Shown piece by piece: positions 1-8,648 of a DNA stretch of 16,461 bases; position 1 is the stretch's first letter, and every line of letters starts with the position of its first letter. The translations under genes were made by a program, and so were the position numbers. The stretch comes from Gallionellaceae bacterium (GTDB lineage Bacteria; Pseudomonadota; Gammaproteobacteria; Burkholderiales; Gallionellaceae), in the NCBI GenBank assembly GCA_021731185.1, contig JAKFXW010000026.1:1-16461 (forward strand), in the 5' to 3' direction. The notes beneath the pieces are model-generated. The model made no database searches. It had not been told where the DNA came from and saw only the letters and a program-made list of their open reading frames with translations.

Positions 1-1
1 A

Positions 2-670
2 TATGCCCTGGCACAACCAGATATTCGTTATAATCTAAATGGCGTGTTGTTCGTAATTGATAAAAATGAATTAAAATTAATAGCTACAGATGGACATAGA
101 CTTGCATTTATAAAAACAAACTTAATTGAATTTCATGAAAAACAAGAAGTAATTTTGCCAAGAAAAACAATAAATGAATTAACTAAATTGCTAACGGATA
201 CTGATGAAGAAATTATTATTGGGCTAGCCAAAAACCAAGCACGATTAAATTTCTCAAACACCTCATTAATTACAAAAATTATAGACGGAAAATTTCCTGA
301 TTATGATCGTGTAATTCCTAATTACTCAAATCATTTAACACTTAATAAAACAATTATTACACAAGCATTACAACGTGCAGCAATTCTTTCTAATGAAAAA
401 TTTAAAGGAATTCGATTTGTTTTGACAGAAAAAAATTTACGCTTGATAAGCAGTAATAATGAACAAGAAGAAAGCCAGGAAGATATAGAAACAACATATC
501 AAGGACAAGCAATAGATATAGGATTTAATGTAAATTATTTATTAGAAGGATTAAATAATATACCAAATGAAAACGTTACGTTTTCATTTGGTGATGCAAA
601 CAGCAGTATTTTATTAACAATACCGAACAATGAAGATTTTAAATATGTTGTTATGCCAATGAGAATTTAA
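2..670 (+). CDS. dnaN: DNA polymerase III beta subunit (sliding clamp), 3' part
   Basis: This is the C-terminal portion (222 codons) of the ring-shaped clamp that tethers DNA polymerase III to DNA and recruits other repair and replication partners. The frame is open from base 2, reading Y-A-L-A-Q-P-D-I-R-Y-N-L-N-G-V-L-F, which matches the region opening the middle clamp domain. The GTG at 44 is therefore an internal Val and not a start. Further diagnostic segments are ATDGHRLA, the FPDYDRVIP stretch and the terminal YVVMPMRI, which is almost invariant in DnaN. The true start lies left of the window. The gene is very AT-rich (27% G+C in bases 601-660) compared with genes to the right. It is followed after 33 bp by gyrB, with a parS site in between. 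Identity is certain; only the 5' end is missing. Confidence 0.97.
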   Translation, partial: YALAQPDIRYNLNGVLFVIDKNELKLIATDGHRLAFIKTNLIEFHEKQEVILPRKTINELTKLLTDTDEEIIIGLAKNQARLNFSNTSLITKIIDGKFPDYDRVIPNYSNHLTLNKTIITQALQRAAILSNEKFKGIRFVLTEKNLRLISSNNEQEESQEDIETTYQGQAIDIGFNVNYLLEGLNNIPNENVTFSFGDANSSILLTIPNNEDFKYVVMPMRI

Positions 671-674
671 ATAC

Positions 675-690
675 GGTTTCACGTGAAACA
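675..690. promoter_or_regulatory. parS: parS centromere-like ParB-binding site
   Basis: The 16-mer GGTTTCACGTGAAACA contains a perfect 14-bp palindrome (676-689). It matches 15 of 16 positions of the widely conserved chromosomal parS consensus TGTTTCACGTGAAACA, differing only in the first base. ParB loads on parS and, with ParA and SMC, organises and segregates the origin region; chromosomal parS sites cluster near oriC, which fits the dnaN-gyrB position. I saw no second full match in the window. The site ends one base before the gyrB Shine-Dalgarno sequence, so a bound ParB would sit on the gyrB leader. Confidence 0.88.
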
Positions 691-695
691 AAGGA
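691..695 (+). promoter_or_regulatory. gyrB Shine-Dalgarno sequence that decides the start
   Basis: AAGGA lies 8 nt before the ATG at 704, ideal spacing. It sits downstream of the in-frame GTG at 683, which is the centre of the parS palindrome. The ATG at 704, giving MNEYNS, is therefore the supported start. Confidence 0.8.
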
Positions 696-703
696 AAAAA
701 GTT

Positions 704-3082
704 ATGAATGAATACAATTCAACAAACATTAAAGTATTGAAAGGCTTAGAAGCAGTAAGAAAACGTCCGGGTATGTATATTGGAGATACCAATGATGGAA
801 CGGGTTTACATCATATGGTTTTTGAAGCAGTTGATAACGCAATTGATGAAGCTTTGGCGGGATATTGTAATGAAGTACAAGTGATCATTCACCCAGATAA
901 CTCGATTAGTGTAATTGATAATGGGCGCGGTATTCCTACTGATATACATAAAGAAGAGGGGCGATCTGCTGCTGAAGTTATTATGACGGTTTTACATGCG
1001 GGCGGAAAGTTTGATGGTAATTCTTATAAAGTTTCTGGTGGGTTACACGGTGTTGGTGTTTCAGTTGTAAATGCATTATCAGAATGGTTAAGGTTAACCA
1101 TTCGACGTGATGGAAAAACTCATTTTATGGAATTTCATCATGGTGAACCTGTTACACCACTAAAAGTAATTAGTGAAACGAATAAACGAGGAACAGAAGT
1201 TCACTTTTTACCTAGCGCTGTAACTTTTGGTGTGGTTGAATTTCATTTTGAAATATTAGCCAAACGATTGCGCGAGCTGTCTTTTTTAAATAATGGCGTA
1301 CAAATTTCATTGGTTGATAAAAGAAATAACAAAGATGAGAATTTTGCATTTACTGGTGGAATAAAAGGTTTTGTTGAATACATGAATAGAAACAAAAGTG
1401 TATTACATCCCAATGTGTTTTATGCGAAAACCGAAAAAGATGGAATAACAGTAGAAATTGCAATGCAATGGAATGATTCATATCAAGAGTCTGTTCAATG
1501 TTTTACGAACAATATTCCCCAGCGTGATGGTGGAACACACCTAACTGCATTGCGTACTGCAATGACTCGAACTTTAAATCACTATATAGAAGCTGAAGAA
1601 TTCGCTAAAAAAGCTAAAGTTGAAACCACTGGCGATGACATGCGTGAAGGATTAACCGCAGTTTTATCAGTAAAATTACCTGATCCCAAGTTTTCATCAC
1701 AAACAAAGGATAAATTGGTTTCTTCAGAAATTCGTCCTGTTGTTGAAGAAACAGTCAGTCAACAGTTAATGGCCTATTTATTGGAGCGACCAATTGATGC
1801 AAAAGTTATTGTTGGAAAAGTAATTGACGCTGCTCGTGCTAGAGAAGCTGCCCGCAAAGCAAGAGAACTTACACGACGAAAAGGTGTGTTGGATAACATT
1901 GGATTGCCTGGAAAATTAGCAGATTGTCAAGAAAAAGATCCAGCAAAATCAGAGTTATATTTAGTTGAAGGGGATTCTGCTGGTGGATCAGCAAAACAAG
2001 GTCGGGATCGAAAATTTCAAGCAATTTTACCACTTAAGGGAAAAATATTAAACGTAGAACGAGCTCAATTCGAAAAAATTATTTCATCCCAAGAAATTGT
2101 TACTTTAATTACAGTGCTTGGAACAAGCATCGGCCGTGAAGAATATAACCCAGACAAATTAAGGTATCACCGTATTGTAATCATGACGGATGCCGATGTA
2201 GATGGTGCGCATATTCGAACGTTATTATTAACATTTTTTTATCGACAAATGCCTGAACTGGTAGAACGCGGGCATGTTTACATTGCACAACCACCCCTCT
2301 ACAAAGTAAAACAGGGTAAAGATGAAAGATACCTAAAAGATGATCATGAAATGAAATTGTATATACTGCGCTCAGCACTCATAGGCGCAGAATTACATAT
2401 TAATCAACAAACACCCCCAATATCAAGTGAAACATTGGAAAAACTTGCAAAAGAATATTTGCTGGTTGAAGCGATAATAGAAAGAATGTCTCGCGTTATC
2501 GCAGTAGAAGCGCTTTATGCAATGTTGAAACATCCTGGTATAGATTTCAGCAATCTAAAAGCAGCCACACAAAGTGCAACTCAATTGCAACAGGTTTGTG
2601 GCATTGGAATAATTGTAAAAGTAGAAACAGATGATGAAGAGACCTATCGTTTGCGACTAGAAAAACAGTTACATGGAAACTTTTCTGTTAGTTACATAGA
2701 ATCCGATTTCCTTTTAAGTGGAGATTATGCTCAAATAAAATCTACGGCTCAAGCACTTCATGGATTATTGGGTGAAGGTGCATATATTAAGCGTGGTGAA
2801 CAACAAGTGCGTGTAAAAGATTTTCGACAAGTAATGGAATGGTTGTTAACGGAAGCAAAACGAGGAATCAGCATACAACGTTACAAAGGATTAGGAGAAA
2901 TGAATCCTGAGCAATTACGAGAAACAACAATGGATTCGAAAAATAGAATTTTGTTACGTGTACAAATTGAAGATCTAATTTCAGCCGATGAAACTTTTAC
3001 TATGTTAATGGGCGATGTGGTCGAACCGCGTCGCGCATTTATTGAACACAATGCGTTGGGTGTAAAAAATTTGGATGTATAA
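704..3082 (+). CDS. gyrB: DNA gyrase subunit B
   Basis: ATPase subunit of the type II topoisomerase that introduces negative supercoils; it works in the cytoplasm as an A2B2 tetramer with GyrA. The protein is 792 aa from the ATG at 704, the size of long Gram-negative GyrB proteins that carry the extra insert in the C-terminal half. Visible in order are the GHKL ATPase (EAVDNAIDEA, then the GGLHGVGVSVVNALS ATP lid), the transducer domain (QRDGGTH, VKLPDPKFSSQTKDKL), and the TOPRIM domain with E422 in EGDSAGG and D496, D498 and D500 in DADVDGAH. Each of these is offset by two from the E. coli catalytic residues. The tail QRYKGLGEMNPEQL is typical. It follows dnaN in the classical order and is similarly AT-rich. 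A ParB site sits in its leader. Identity is certain. Confidence 0.98.
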   Translation: MNEYNSTNIKVLKGLEAVRKRPGMYIGDTNDGTGLHHMVFEAVDNAIDEALAGYCNEVQVIIHPDNSISVIDNGRGIPTDIHKEEGRSAAEVIMTVLHAGGKFDGNSYKVSGGLHGVGVSVVNALSEWLRLTIRRDGKTHFMEFHHGEPVTPLKVISETNKRGTEVHFLPSAVTFGVVEFHFEILAKRLRELSFLNNGVQISLVDKRNNKDENFAFTGGIKGFVEYMNRNKSVLHPNVFYAKTEKDGITVEIAMQWNDSYQESVQCFTNNIPQRDGGTHLTALRTAMTRTLNHYIEAEEFAKKAKVETTGDDMREGLTAVLSVKLPDPKFSSQTKDKLVSSEIRPVVEETVSQQLMAYLLERPIDAKVIVGKVIDAARAREAARKARELTRRKGVLDNIGLPGKLADCQEKDPAKSELYLVEGDSAGGSAKQGRDRKFQAILPLKGKILNVERAQFEKIISSQEIVTLITVLGTSIGREEYNPDKLRYHRIVIMTDADVDGAHIRTLLLTFFYRQMPELVERGHVYIAQPPLYKVKQGKDERYLKDDHEMKLYILRSALIGAELHINQQTPPISSETLEKLAKEYLLVEAIIERMSRVIAVEALYAMLKHPGIDFSNLKAATQSATQLQQVCGIGIIVKVETDDEETYRLRLEKQLHGNFSVSYIESDFLLSGDYAQIKSTAQALHGLLGEGAYIKRGEQQVRVKDFRQVMEWLLTEAKRGISIQRYKGLGEMNPEQLRETTMDSKNRILLRVQIEDLISADETFTMLMGDVVEPRRAFIEHNALGVKNLDV

Positions 3083-3106
3083 AATAAAAAATCAAAACAG
3101 TACTCC

Positions 3107-3817
3107 ATGAAAATTCAGGCAATCATTTTTGATGTAGACGGCACTATAGCGGATACTGAAGAAGCTCATCGTGTGTCATTCAATCGCGCTTTTTCTGAAA
3201 ATAATTTAAATTGGAATTGGGATGTGCCACTGTATGACAAGTTATTAAAAATTACTGGTGGCAAAGAACGTATAAAACATTTCGTAGAAACATATTTGCT
3301 AGATTATAAAAAACCTGACGAATATGAAAATTTTGTAAAAAATCTGCATATGATAAAAACTACTCATTACACCACCATGTTAAAAAAAGGATTGATTCCT
3401 TTTCGTCCTAATATTAAAAAATTAATTGTTGATGCAAAAAAAGCCAATATACGTTTAGCTATTGCCACCACCACCTCACCAGAAAATGTCACGGCTTTAA
3501 TGGAGCAAGAATTTGGCAAGGACTATGAAACCATGTTTGATGCAATCGGTTGCGGAGATATCGTTTCCAAAAAGAAGCCTGCGCCAGATATATACGAATG
3601 GGTTTTAAATAAAATGAAACTTAAACCAGACAACTGTATTGCCTTGGAAGACTCAGAGAATGGTTTAAAATCAGGCTTGGCGGCAGGAATAAAAACTTTT
3701 ATCACCACTAATTTGTATACGCAACAGCAAGATTTTACTGGCGCAGCAGCGGTATATAAAGATTTGAGCAATTTAGAAGAATTTTATCGCGTAGCTGGAC
3801 TGAATATTCGACACTGA
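3107..3817 (+). CDS. cbbY: HAD-superfamily phosphatase, CbbY-like (xylulose-1,5-bisphosphate phosphatase)
   Basis: A 236-aa HAD subfamily IA hydrolase. Motif I is FDVDGT with nucleophile D9 and acid/base D11; the motif II Thr lies in ATTTS (121-124); the motif III Lys is in SKKKPAPD (154-161); motif IV is ALEDSENG (179-186). A cap domain lies between motifs I and II and includes TGGKERI (50-56), a hallmark of the CbbY group. From memory, the protein resembles Rhodobacter CbbY along its whole length (also NWNWDVP in the cap and FYT/LYT near the end). CbbY removes xylulose-1,5-bisphosphate, a misfire product that inhibits RuBisCO. No other Calvin-cycle gene is in view, so the role is inferred from the protein alone; a general sugar-phosphate phosphatase (phosphoglucomutase-like) is the alternative. 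It starts 24 bp after gyrB with only a weak ribosome-binding site and lies 19 bp before ridA. Confidence 0.85.
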   Translation: MKIQAIIFDVDGTIADTEEAHRVSFNRAFSENNLNWNWDVPLYDKLLKITGGKERIKHFVETYLLDYKKPDEYENFVKNLHMIKTTHYTTMLKKGLIPFRPNIKKLIVDAKKANIRLAIATTTSPENVTALMEQEFGKDYETMFDAIGCGDIVSKKKPAPDIYEWVLNKMKLKPDNCIALEDSENGLKSGLAAGIKTFITTNLYTQQQDFTGAAAVYKDLSNLEEFYRVAGLNIRH

Positions 3818-3836
3818 TTAAATCCACTGAGCATAA

Positions 3837-4220
3837 ATGTCTAAGCAAATTATTCAAACACCCGACGCACCTACTGCAATTGGCACGTATTCGCAGGCGG
3901 TGCGCGTAAACGACACAGTTTATTTATCTGGGCAAATTGGATTAGCTCCTGAATCCATGCAAATGGTTGATGGTATAGAATTGCAAATACATCGTGTTTT
4001 TCAAAACCTGCGCGCAGTTTCAGTCGCTGCAGGCGGCAGTTTGAATGACATAGTTAAACTAAATGTTTATTTAATTGACCTAAGCTATTTCCCCATGGTC
4101 AATGAAATTATGTCTAATTATTTTCACAAACCCTATCCCGCACGTGCAGCCATGGGTGTGGCAGCCTTGCCACGCAACGCATTGGTTGAAATGGATGGGA
4201 TTATGCACGTGCAGGATTAG
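3837..4220 (+). CDS. ridA: RidA family enamine/imine deaminase
   Basis: A 127-aa cytosolic protein of the RidA/YjgF/YER057c family, usually a trimer, that hydrolyses reactive 2-aminoacrylate and similar enamines released by PLP enzymes. The start matches the family (QTPDAPTAIGTYSQAV), as does YLSGQIGL. The active-site residues are present: Y18, R103 in PARAA, and E118 in NALVEMDG, corresponding to the Tyr/Arg/Glu set of the active family. The stop TAG (4218-4220) shares its last base with the GTG start of recG, giving TAGTG, so recG translation is probably coupled. A ridA-recG pairing is common in betaproteobacteria as far as I recall. Confidence 0.95.
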   Translation: MSKQIIQTPDAPTAIGTYSQAVRVNDTVYLSGQIGLAPESMQMVDGIELQIHRVFQNLRAVSVAAGGSLNDIVKLNVYLIDLSYFPMVNEIMSNYFHKPYPARAAMGVAALPRNALVEMDGIMHVQD

Positions 4221-6301
4221 TGGTTATACCTGTGCTTTTTTCACCAGGCAGTTTGGCAAACTCATTGCCGTTATCCATTCCCCCCGCAACGCGCAACAAA
4301 CTAGAAAAAATAGGCATCCTGCGTCCTATCGATTTAGCATTGCATCTTCCACTGCGCTATGAAGATGAAACCAGCATTGTAAAAATTGCCAAACTTAATG
4401 AAGGACAGGGCGCGCAAGTTGAAGGTGAGATCACCCATTGTGAAGTCATGTTTCGTCCACGTCGCTGTTTGATTGCACAAGTGCAAGATGATAGTGGTAT
4501 TTTATACTTGCGCTTTTTGAATTTTTATCCCAGTCAACAAAAACAATTAGCTATTGGAAAAAATGTTCGCGTACTAGGTGAAGCTAGAATGGGATATTTC
4601 GGTTTAGAAATGGTCCATCCAAAATGTAGTACAGTGACTCAGGCTAACCCACTAAAAAAACAGTTAACCCCGATTTATCCAACAACAGCGGGCTTAACGC
4701 AACGTACCTTAAATAAATATATTCAAACTGCGATAAAAGAATTAACTTTGGACGATACGATTTCATTGCCACTACGAAGCAAAATTAAGTTAGCGTCATT
4801 TGCAGAAAGTGTGCAGTTTCTACACAACCCTCCGCCACAACTAGATGAACAATCATTGCTGGATCGCACACATCCTGCATGGCAAAGATTAAAATTTGAT
4901 GAATTATTAGCGCAGCAACTCTCTATGCGCGTGCATTATAAAAAACGGTTTAGTTATCGTGCGCCCCCCCTGTTTAATCAAGAAAAATATAAAGGGCAAC
5001 TGCTTCAGTTGCTGCCATTTAAATTAACTGACGCACAAAAAAATACACTGTATGAAATAAGCGAGGACCTCTCAAAACCACATCCCATGCATCGCTTATT
5101 ACAAGGAGATGTCGGCAGTGGTAAAACTATCGTGGCTGTATTGGCCGCCTTGCAAGCTATAGAAAATGGTTACCAAGTTGCTTTCATGTCGCCGACAGAA
5201 ATTTTGGCGGAACAACATTTTTTAAAATTATCCGAGTGGCTTACTCCATTAGACATACATCTGGGTTGGCTAACTGGTAGCTTGAAAAAAAATGAAAAAA
5301 AGACTGTGCTTAATGGTATATCCGATGGCTCAATTCAACTGACAATTGGTACCCATGCTTTGTTTCAAGAACAGGTCACTTTTCATAATTTGGCCTTGAT
5401 GGTTGTGGATGAACAACATAAATTTGGCGTACAGCAGCGCCTCACCCTCAGGGAAAAAGGTATTGCACCGCATCAACTTATCATGAGTGCGACCCCTATT
5501 CCGCGCACCTTAGCGATGAGTTATTACGCAGATTTAGATATTTCAACTATTAATGAATTGCCACCAGGACGTACCCCGATCATAACCAGACTGGTTAATA
5601 ATACACGTCGAGAAGAAATTTTTGAACGCGTACGCGAGACCTGTCTTGCTGGTAATCAAGCATATTGGGTATGCCCGTTAATAGAAGAGTCAACGATAGA
5701 CAATTCAGAAACACTACAATTACAAACCTTGTTGGAAACGCACCAGCAACTAACACTAGCCTTTCCAGATTTGCGCGTAAGTTTAATTCACGGCAAACAA
5801 GAAAGTGGCATAAAAGTTGCCACCATGGCTGCTTTCAAGGCGGGGAAAATACAATTACTGGTTGCGACAACTGTCATTGAAGTGGGTGTAGATGTACCCA
5901 ATGCCAGCATTATGGTTATTGAACACGCGGAGCGCATGGGCTTGGCGCAGTTACATCAGTTACGCGGCCGAGTGGGACGCGGTGTGGCACAAAGTGTGTG
6001 TGTATTATTATTTCAGCAACCGTTATCTGAGTTAGCACGCGCGCGCTTAAAAATTATTTATGAAAATACCGACGGTTTTGAAATTGCACGACAAGATTTA
6101 AATTTGCGCGGACCCGGTGAATTGTTAGGCGCACGTCAAAGCGGCGCGCCCATGTTGCGTTTTGCCGACATTGTACAAGATGAAAAATTATTAGACCTCG
6201 CTAAAGCCGTGGCAGATGAAATGTTAAATGACTACCCCCAAGACGCGCAGGCGCACCTACAACGCTGGTTAGCAAACAAGCAGGACTATTTACATGCGTG
6301 A
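4220..6301 (+). CDS. recG: ATP-dependent DNA helicase RecG
   Basis: A 693-aa superfamily 2 helicase that regresses stalled forks and branch-migrates Holliday junctions and R-loops. An N-terminal wedge/OB domain (about residues 20-150; LALHLPLRYEDET is typical) precedes the motor. The Walker A motif is GDVGSGKT (296-303), the DEAH-type box is DEQH (397-400), the form normal for RecG, and SATPIPRTLAM is motif III. The second RecA domain holds VIEVGVDVPNASIMVIEHAERMG and LHQLRGRVGRG, and the RecG tail motif is DLNLRGPGELLG. The GTG start at 4220 overlaps the ridA stop; it gives an N-terminus of the right length and the frame has no better start. The 3' end overlaps ubiC by 8 bp. Identity is certain and the start is likely. 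Confidence 0.97.
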   Translation: MVIPVLFSPGSLANSLPLSIPPATRNKLEKIGILRPIDLALHLPLRYEDETSIVKIAKLNEGQGAQVEGEITHCEVMFRPRRCLIAQVQDDSGILYLRFLNFYPSQQKQLAIGKNVRVLGEARMGYFGLEMVHPKCSTVTQANPLKKQLTPIYPTTAGLTQRTLNKYIQTAIKELTLDDTISLPLRSKIKLASFAESVQFLHNPPPQLDEQSLLDRTHPAWQRLKFDELLAQQLSMRVHYKKRFSYRAPPLFNQEKYKGQLLQLLPFKLTDAQKNTLYEISEDLSKPHPMHRLLQGDVGSGKTIVAVLAALQAIENGYQVAFMSPTEILAEQHFLKLSEWLTPLDIHLGWLTGSLKKNEKKTVLNGISDGSIQLTIGTHALFQEQVTFHNLALMVVDEQHKFGVQQRLTLREKGIAPHQLIMSATPIPRTLAMSYYADLDISTINELPPGRTPIITRLVNNTRREEIFERVRETCLAGNQAYWVCPLIEESTIDNSETLQLQTLLETHQQLTLAFPDLRVSLIHGKQESGIKVATMAAFKAGKIQLLVATTVIEVGVDVPNASIMVIEHAERMGLAQLHQLRGRVGRGVAQSVCVLLFQQPLSELARARLKIIYENTDGFEIARQDLNLRGPGELLGARQSGAPMLRFADIVQDEKLLDLAKAVADEMLNDYPQDAQAHLQRWLANKQDYLHA

Positions 6302-6851
6302 TAAATTTTGGAAAACATTCGCGCTGGCAAGCGGCAGTTACGCGCCCTGGTTGCGAGACAATGATTCCTTGACGGCGCGCATCCAGCAACGTTGTGAAAC
6401 ATTCAGTGTGCAAACTTTACGCAGCAAACAGATGAATGCTGCATATGACGAAACAGTACTGCTCGGATTGCCTAACAATCAAAAAATATTTACCCGAGAA
6501 GTATATTTATATGCAGATTTTAAACCAGTAGTATTTGCCCACAGCGTGGTGGAAACTCAGCATTTACGCGGGGTTTGGCGTAGCTTAAAAAACTTAGGGA
6601 CACGTCCGTTAGGGGCAGTACTTTTTGCACACCCGATAGTGCATCGCGCGCCGTTGCATTATTACGCGCTGAAATCGCATCATGTTTTATATAGGCGCGC
6701 GGTAGAAAATTTAGGAATTGCCCCACCCAAGTTATGGGCGCGGCGCTCGGTGTTCACCTTGCATGGCGCACCACTTTTGGTTACCGAAGTCTTTTTGCCA
6801 GATATACTGACCTTGCCAAATAACATTTCAAAAGTGATTTCAGCAAAATGA
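6294..6851 (+). CDS. ubiC: Chorismate lyase (chorismate-pyruvate lyase)
   Basis: A 185-aa cytosolic enzyme that cleaves chorismate to 4-hydroxybenzoate and pyruvate, the first committed step of ubiquinone synthesis. Family landmarks are WLRDNDSLT near residue 20, the substrate-site Arg in TREVYLY (R68), RPLGAVLF (104-111), LWARRSVF (148-155) and the catalytic-region Glu in LLVTEVFLPD (E165). These match the Arg, Leu/Gly and Glu positions around the buried product site of E. coli UbiC. The ATG lies inside the last codons of recG (8-bp overlap), and the stop overlaps the ubiA start as ATGA. The next gene uses its product, which supports the assignment. Sequence identity in this family is low, so the call rests on motifs and context together. 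Confidence 0.93.
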   Translation: MRDKFWKTFALASGSYAPWLRDNDSLTARIQQRCETFSVQTLRSKQMNAAYDETVLLGLPNNQKIFTREVYLYADFKPVVFAHSVVETQHLRGVWRSLKNLGTRPLGAVLFAHPIVHRAPLHYYALKSHHVLYRRAVENLGIAPPKLWARRSVFTLHGAPLLVTEVFLPDILTLPNNISKVISAK

Positions 6852-7708
6852 TATCCCGTTCTCGTCTGCAACTGTATATCCAACTCACGCGTCTTAATCG
6901 ACCGATAGGCATATTGCTCTTGTTGTGGCCTACGCTGTGGGCAGTATGGATTGCAGGCCAGGGTCATCCCACATGGCACATCGTCGGGGTATTTATTTTA
7001 GGCACAGTACTCATGCGTTCAGCTGGATGTGTCATTAATGACTATGTTGATCGTGACATAGACAAACATGTCAAACGCACACGCGAACGTCCCATCACCA
7101 GCGGACAGGTCGCACCAAAAGAAGCGTTAATACTGGCAGCCGGGTTGGCGTTCGTTGCGCTGTTGTTGGTGCTGACACTCAACACACTCACTTTATTATT
7201 ATCAATTCCAGCGATATTGCTGGCAGCCAGTTATCCTTACACCAAACGATTTTTAGCTATCCCACAAGCTTATCTTGGTATTGCTTTTAGTTTCGGCATT
7301 CCCATGGCATTTGCCGCGCAGCTCAACACCGTACCTGCGGTGGCATGGTGGCTGGTGCTGGCCAATATATTTTGGGTGATTGCCTATGACACTGAATATG
7401 CAATGGTGGATCGTGACGATGATATTCATCTAGGTATTCATTCTTCTGCGCTACTGTTTGGCAAATACGACGTGGTGGCTGTGATGATTTGCTATGGCGC
7501 GACATTAAACATATTGGTCATGGTCGGACAAATGTTGGGAAAAGGATGGATTTATTATGTCGGGCTGGCCGTTGCAACGGCCATTGCGGTATATCACTTC
7601 ACGCTCATACAACATCGCAAACGGGAAGATTGCTTTAAAGCATTTTTGCACAATACATGGTTTGGCATGGCAATATTTGGGGGAATCCTGTGGGATTACG
7701 GGCGGTGA
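6848..7708 (+). CDS. ubiA: 4-hydroxybenzoate octaprenyltransferase
   Basis: A 286-aa integral membrane prenyltransferase that joins 4-hydroxybenzoate to the polyprenyl tail of ubiquinone. Both Asp-rich, Mg-pyrophosphate-binding motifs are present: NDYVDRDID (64-72) followed by KRTRERPI, and YDTEYAMVDRDDD (180-192). About eight to nine hydrophobic segments are seen, for example IGILLLLWPTLWAVWIA, LILAAGLAFVALLLVLTL and VMICYGATLNILVMVG. Length and motif spacing are normal. The start overlaps ubiC (ATGA), and the stop overlaps the GTG start of the DUF3025 gene. Co-translation of ubiC and ubiA couples production and prenylation of 4-hydroxybenzoate. Confidence 0.97.
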   Translation: MISRSRLQLYIQLTRLNRPIGILLLLWPTLWAVWIAGQGHPTWHIVGVFILGTVLMRSAGCVINDYVDRDIDKHVKRTRERPITSGQVAPKEALILAAGLAFVALLLVLTLNTLTLLLSIPAILLAASYPYTKRFLAIPQAYLGIAFSFGIPMAFAAQLNTVPAVAWWLVLANIFWVIAYDTEYAMVDRDDDIHLGIHSSALLFGKYDVVAVMICYGATLNILVMVGQMLGKGWIYYVGLAVATAIAVYHFTLIQHRKREDCFKAFLHNTWFGMAIFGGILWDYGR

Positions 7709-8580
7709 AAATCGCACAGCCAAGTCTCACGAAACCAGATGCTATGCATCAGCAACCTGCCCCCGCATGGCATCCTGCATCATTACTACAATCGCCATTA
7801 TTTGCACCGTTGCACGCTGCACTGGCAAATATAAACAGCACAAATTTTCCCACACTAGCAGATTGCAATGCACTGTTGGCAAAGCAGCAACCAACTATAG
7901 TCACGCACACCGGCTTACTATTGTGCTTTATTACACAACAAACGGGCAAGCTCACATTCGAGCAGCAATACGAGCCGCGCTGTTACCTTGCGGGCGAAGT
8001 ACAGATGCGCGCTAACAACTGGCATGATCTGTTTAACGCGTTGGTGTGGTTGACCTTCCCAAAAATAAAGGCAGCGCTTAATGCACGGCATTACCACGCC
8101 TTACAGCGGGCACAAATTCTGCCTAATAAAAACGGGCGCGGCGCATTGCGCGATGCCAATACGTTACTGGATGAATCGGGCGTGATCGTAGTAACGGCGG
8201 ATGAAAAATTAGCCAATTTGCTGCGCGATTTTCAATGGAAAAAATTATTCTGGCAACAGCGCGAGCAAGTTAAAACCGTGATGGGATTTTATATTTTCGG
8301 CCACGGGCTATATGAAAAATCTGTACAGCCCTACGTCGGCATCACTGGGCAAGGACTGCTATTGCAAGTTGAGTCAGCGTTTTTCACTTGGTCGCTACCC
8401 GCACAGTTAATGCATATAGATAGCGCATTGGCAGCACGGCTCGCCACCCCTGATTTTTGCGCCACCACTCGCGAGCTTACTCCTGTGCCATTGTTGGGCA
8501 TGCCCGGCTGGGCTGCGGAAAATGAGTGTGAAGATTATTATGAAAATACGCAGTATTTTAGGGTGGGGAGACGCAGGTAA
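7705..8580 (+). CDS. DUF3025 family protein, function unknown
   Basis: A 291-aa protein with the features of DUF3025: FNALVWLTFPKIKAALNARHYHAL, RGALRDANTLLDESGVIV, and the Gly-rich YIFGHGLYEKSVQPYVGITG near residue 210. There is no signal peptide and no membrane segment, so it is probably cytosolic. The biochemical role of the family is unknown to me. The start is the GTG at 7705, which forms a GTGA overlap with the ubiA stop, like the junctions upstream. The frame is also open further upstream inside ubiA, but that would give a 52-bp overlap; an ATG at 7744 is possible but lacks a ribosome-binding site. It is the last gene of the coupled ridA-recG-ubiC-ubiA unit, which hints at a link with quinone synthesis or simply shared expression. 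I see no clear terminator after it. Confidence 0.85.
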   Translation: MKIAQPSLTKPDAMHQQPAPAWHPASLLQSPLFAPLHAALANINSTNFPTLADCNALLAKQQPTIVTHTGLLLCFITQQTGKLTFEQQYEPRCYLAGEVQMRANNWHDLFNALVWLTFPKIKAALNARHYHALQRAQILPNKNGRGALRDANTLLDESGVIVVTADEKLANLLRDFQWKKLFWQQREQVKTVMGFYIFGHGLYEKSVQPYVGITGQGLLLQVESAFFTWSLPAQLMHIDSALAARLATPDFCATTRELTPVPLLGMPGWAAENECEDYYENTQYFRVGRRR

Positions 8581-8648
8581 AAACACTGGTTTGTTGAGGT
8601 TTTGAAAAATTCCTTTTGGGTGTAGGTACGATAGCTGTGCCAAGATGT

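Noticed and set aside
44..46. GTG at 44 as a dnaN start
   Set aside because: The conserved clamp sequence continues in frame to base 2, so the codon is an internal Val.
683..703. GTG at 683 as the gyrB start, adding MKQRKKV
   Set aside because: It is the centre of the parS palindrome, has no ribosome-binding site, and AAGGA is ideally spaced for the ATG at 704.
4141..4211. CACGTG words at 4141 and 4205 as extra parS sites
   Set aside because: Only the central hexamer matches; the GTTT/AAAC arms are missing.
7657..7704. Longer DUF3025 protein starting inside ubiA
   Set aside because: It would need a 52-bp overlap; the GTG at 7705 gives the same style of 4-bp overlap as ubiC-ubiA.
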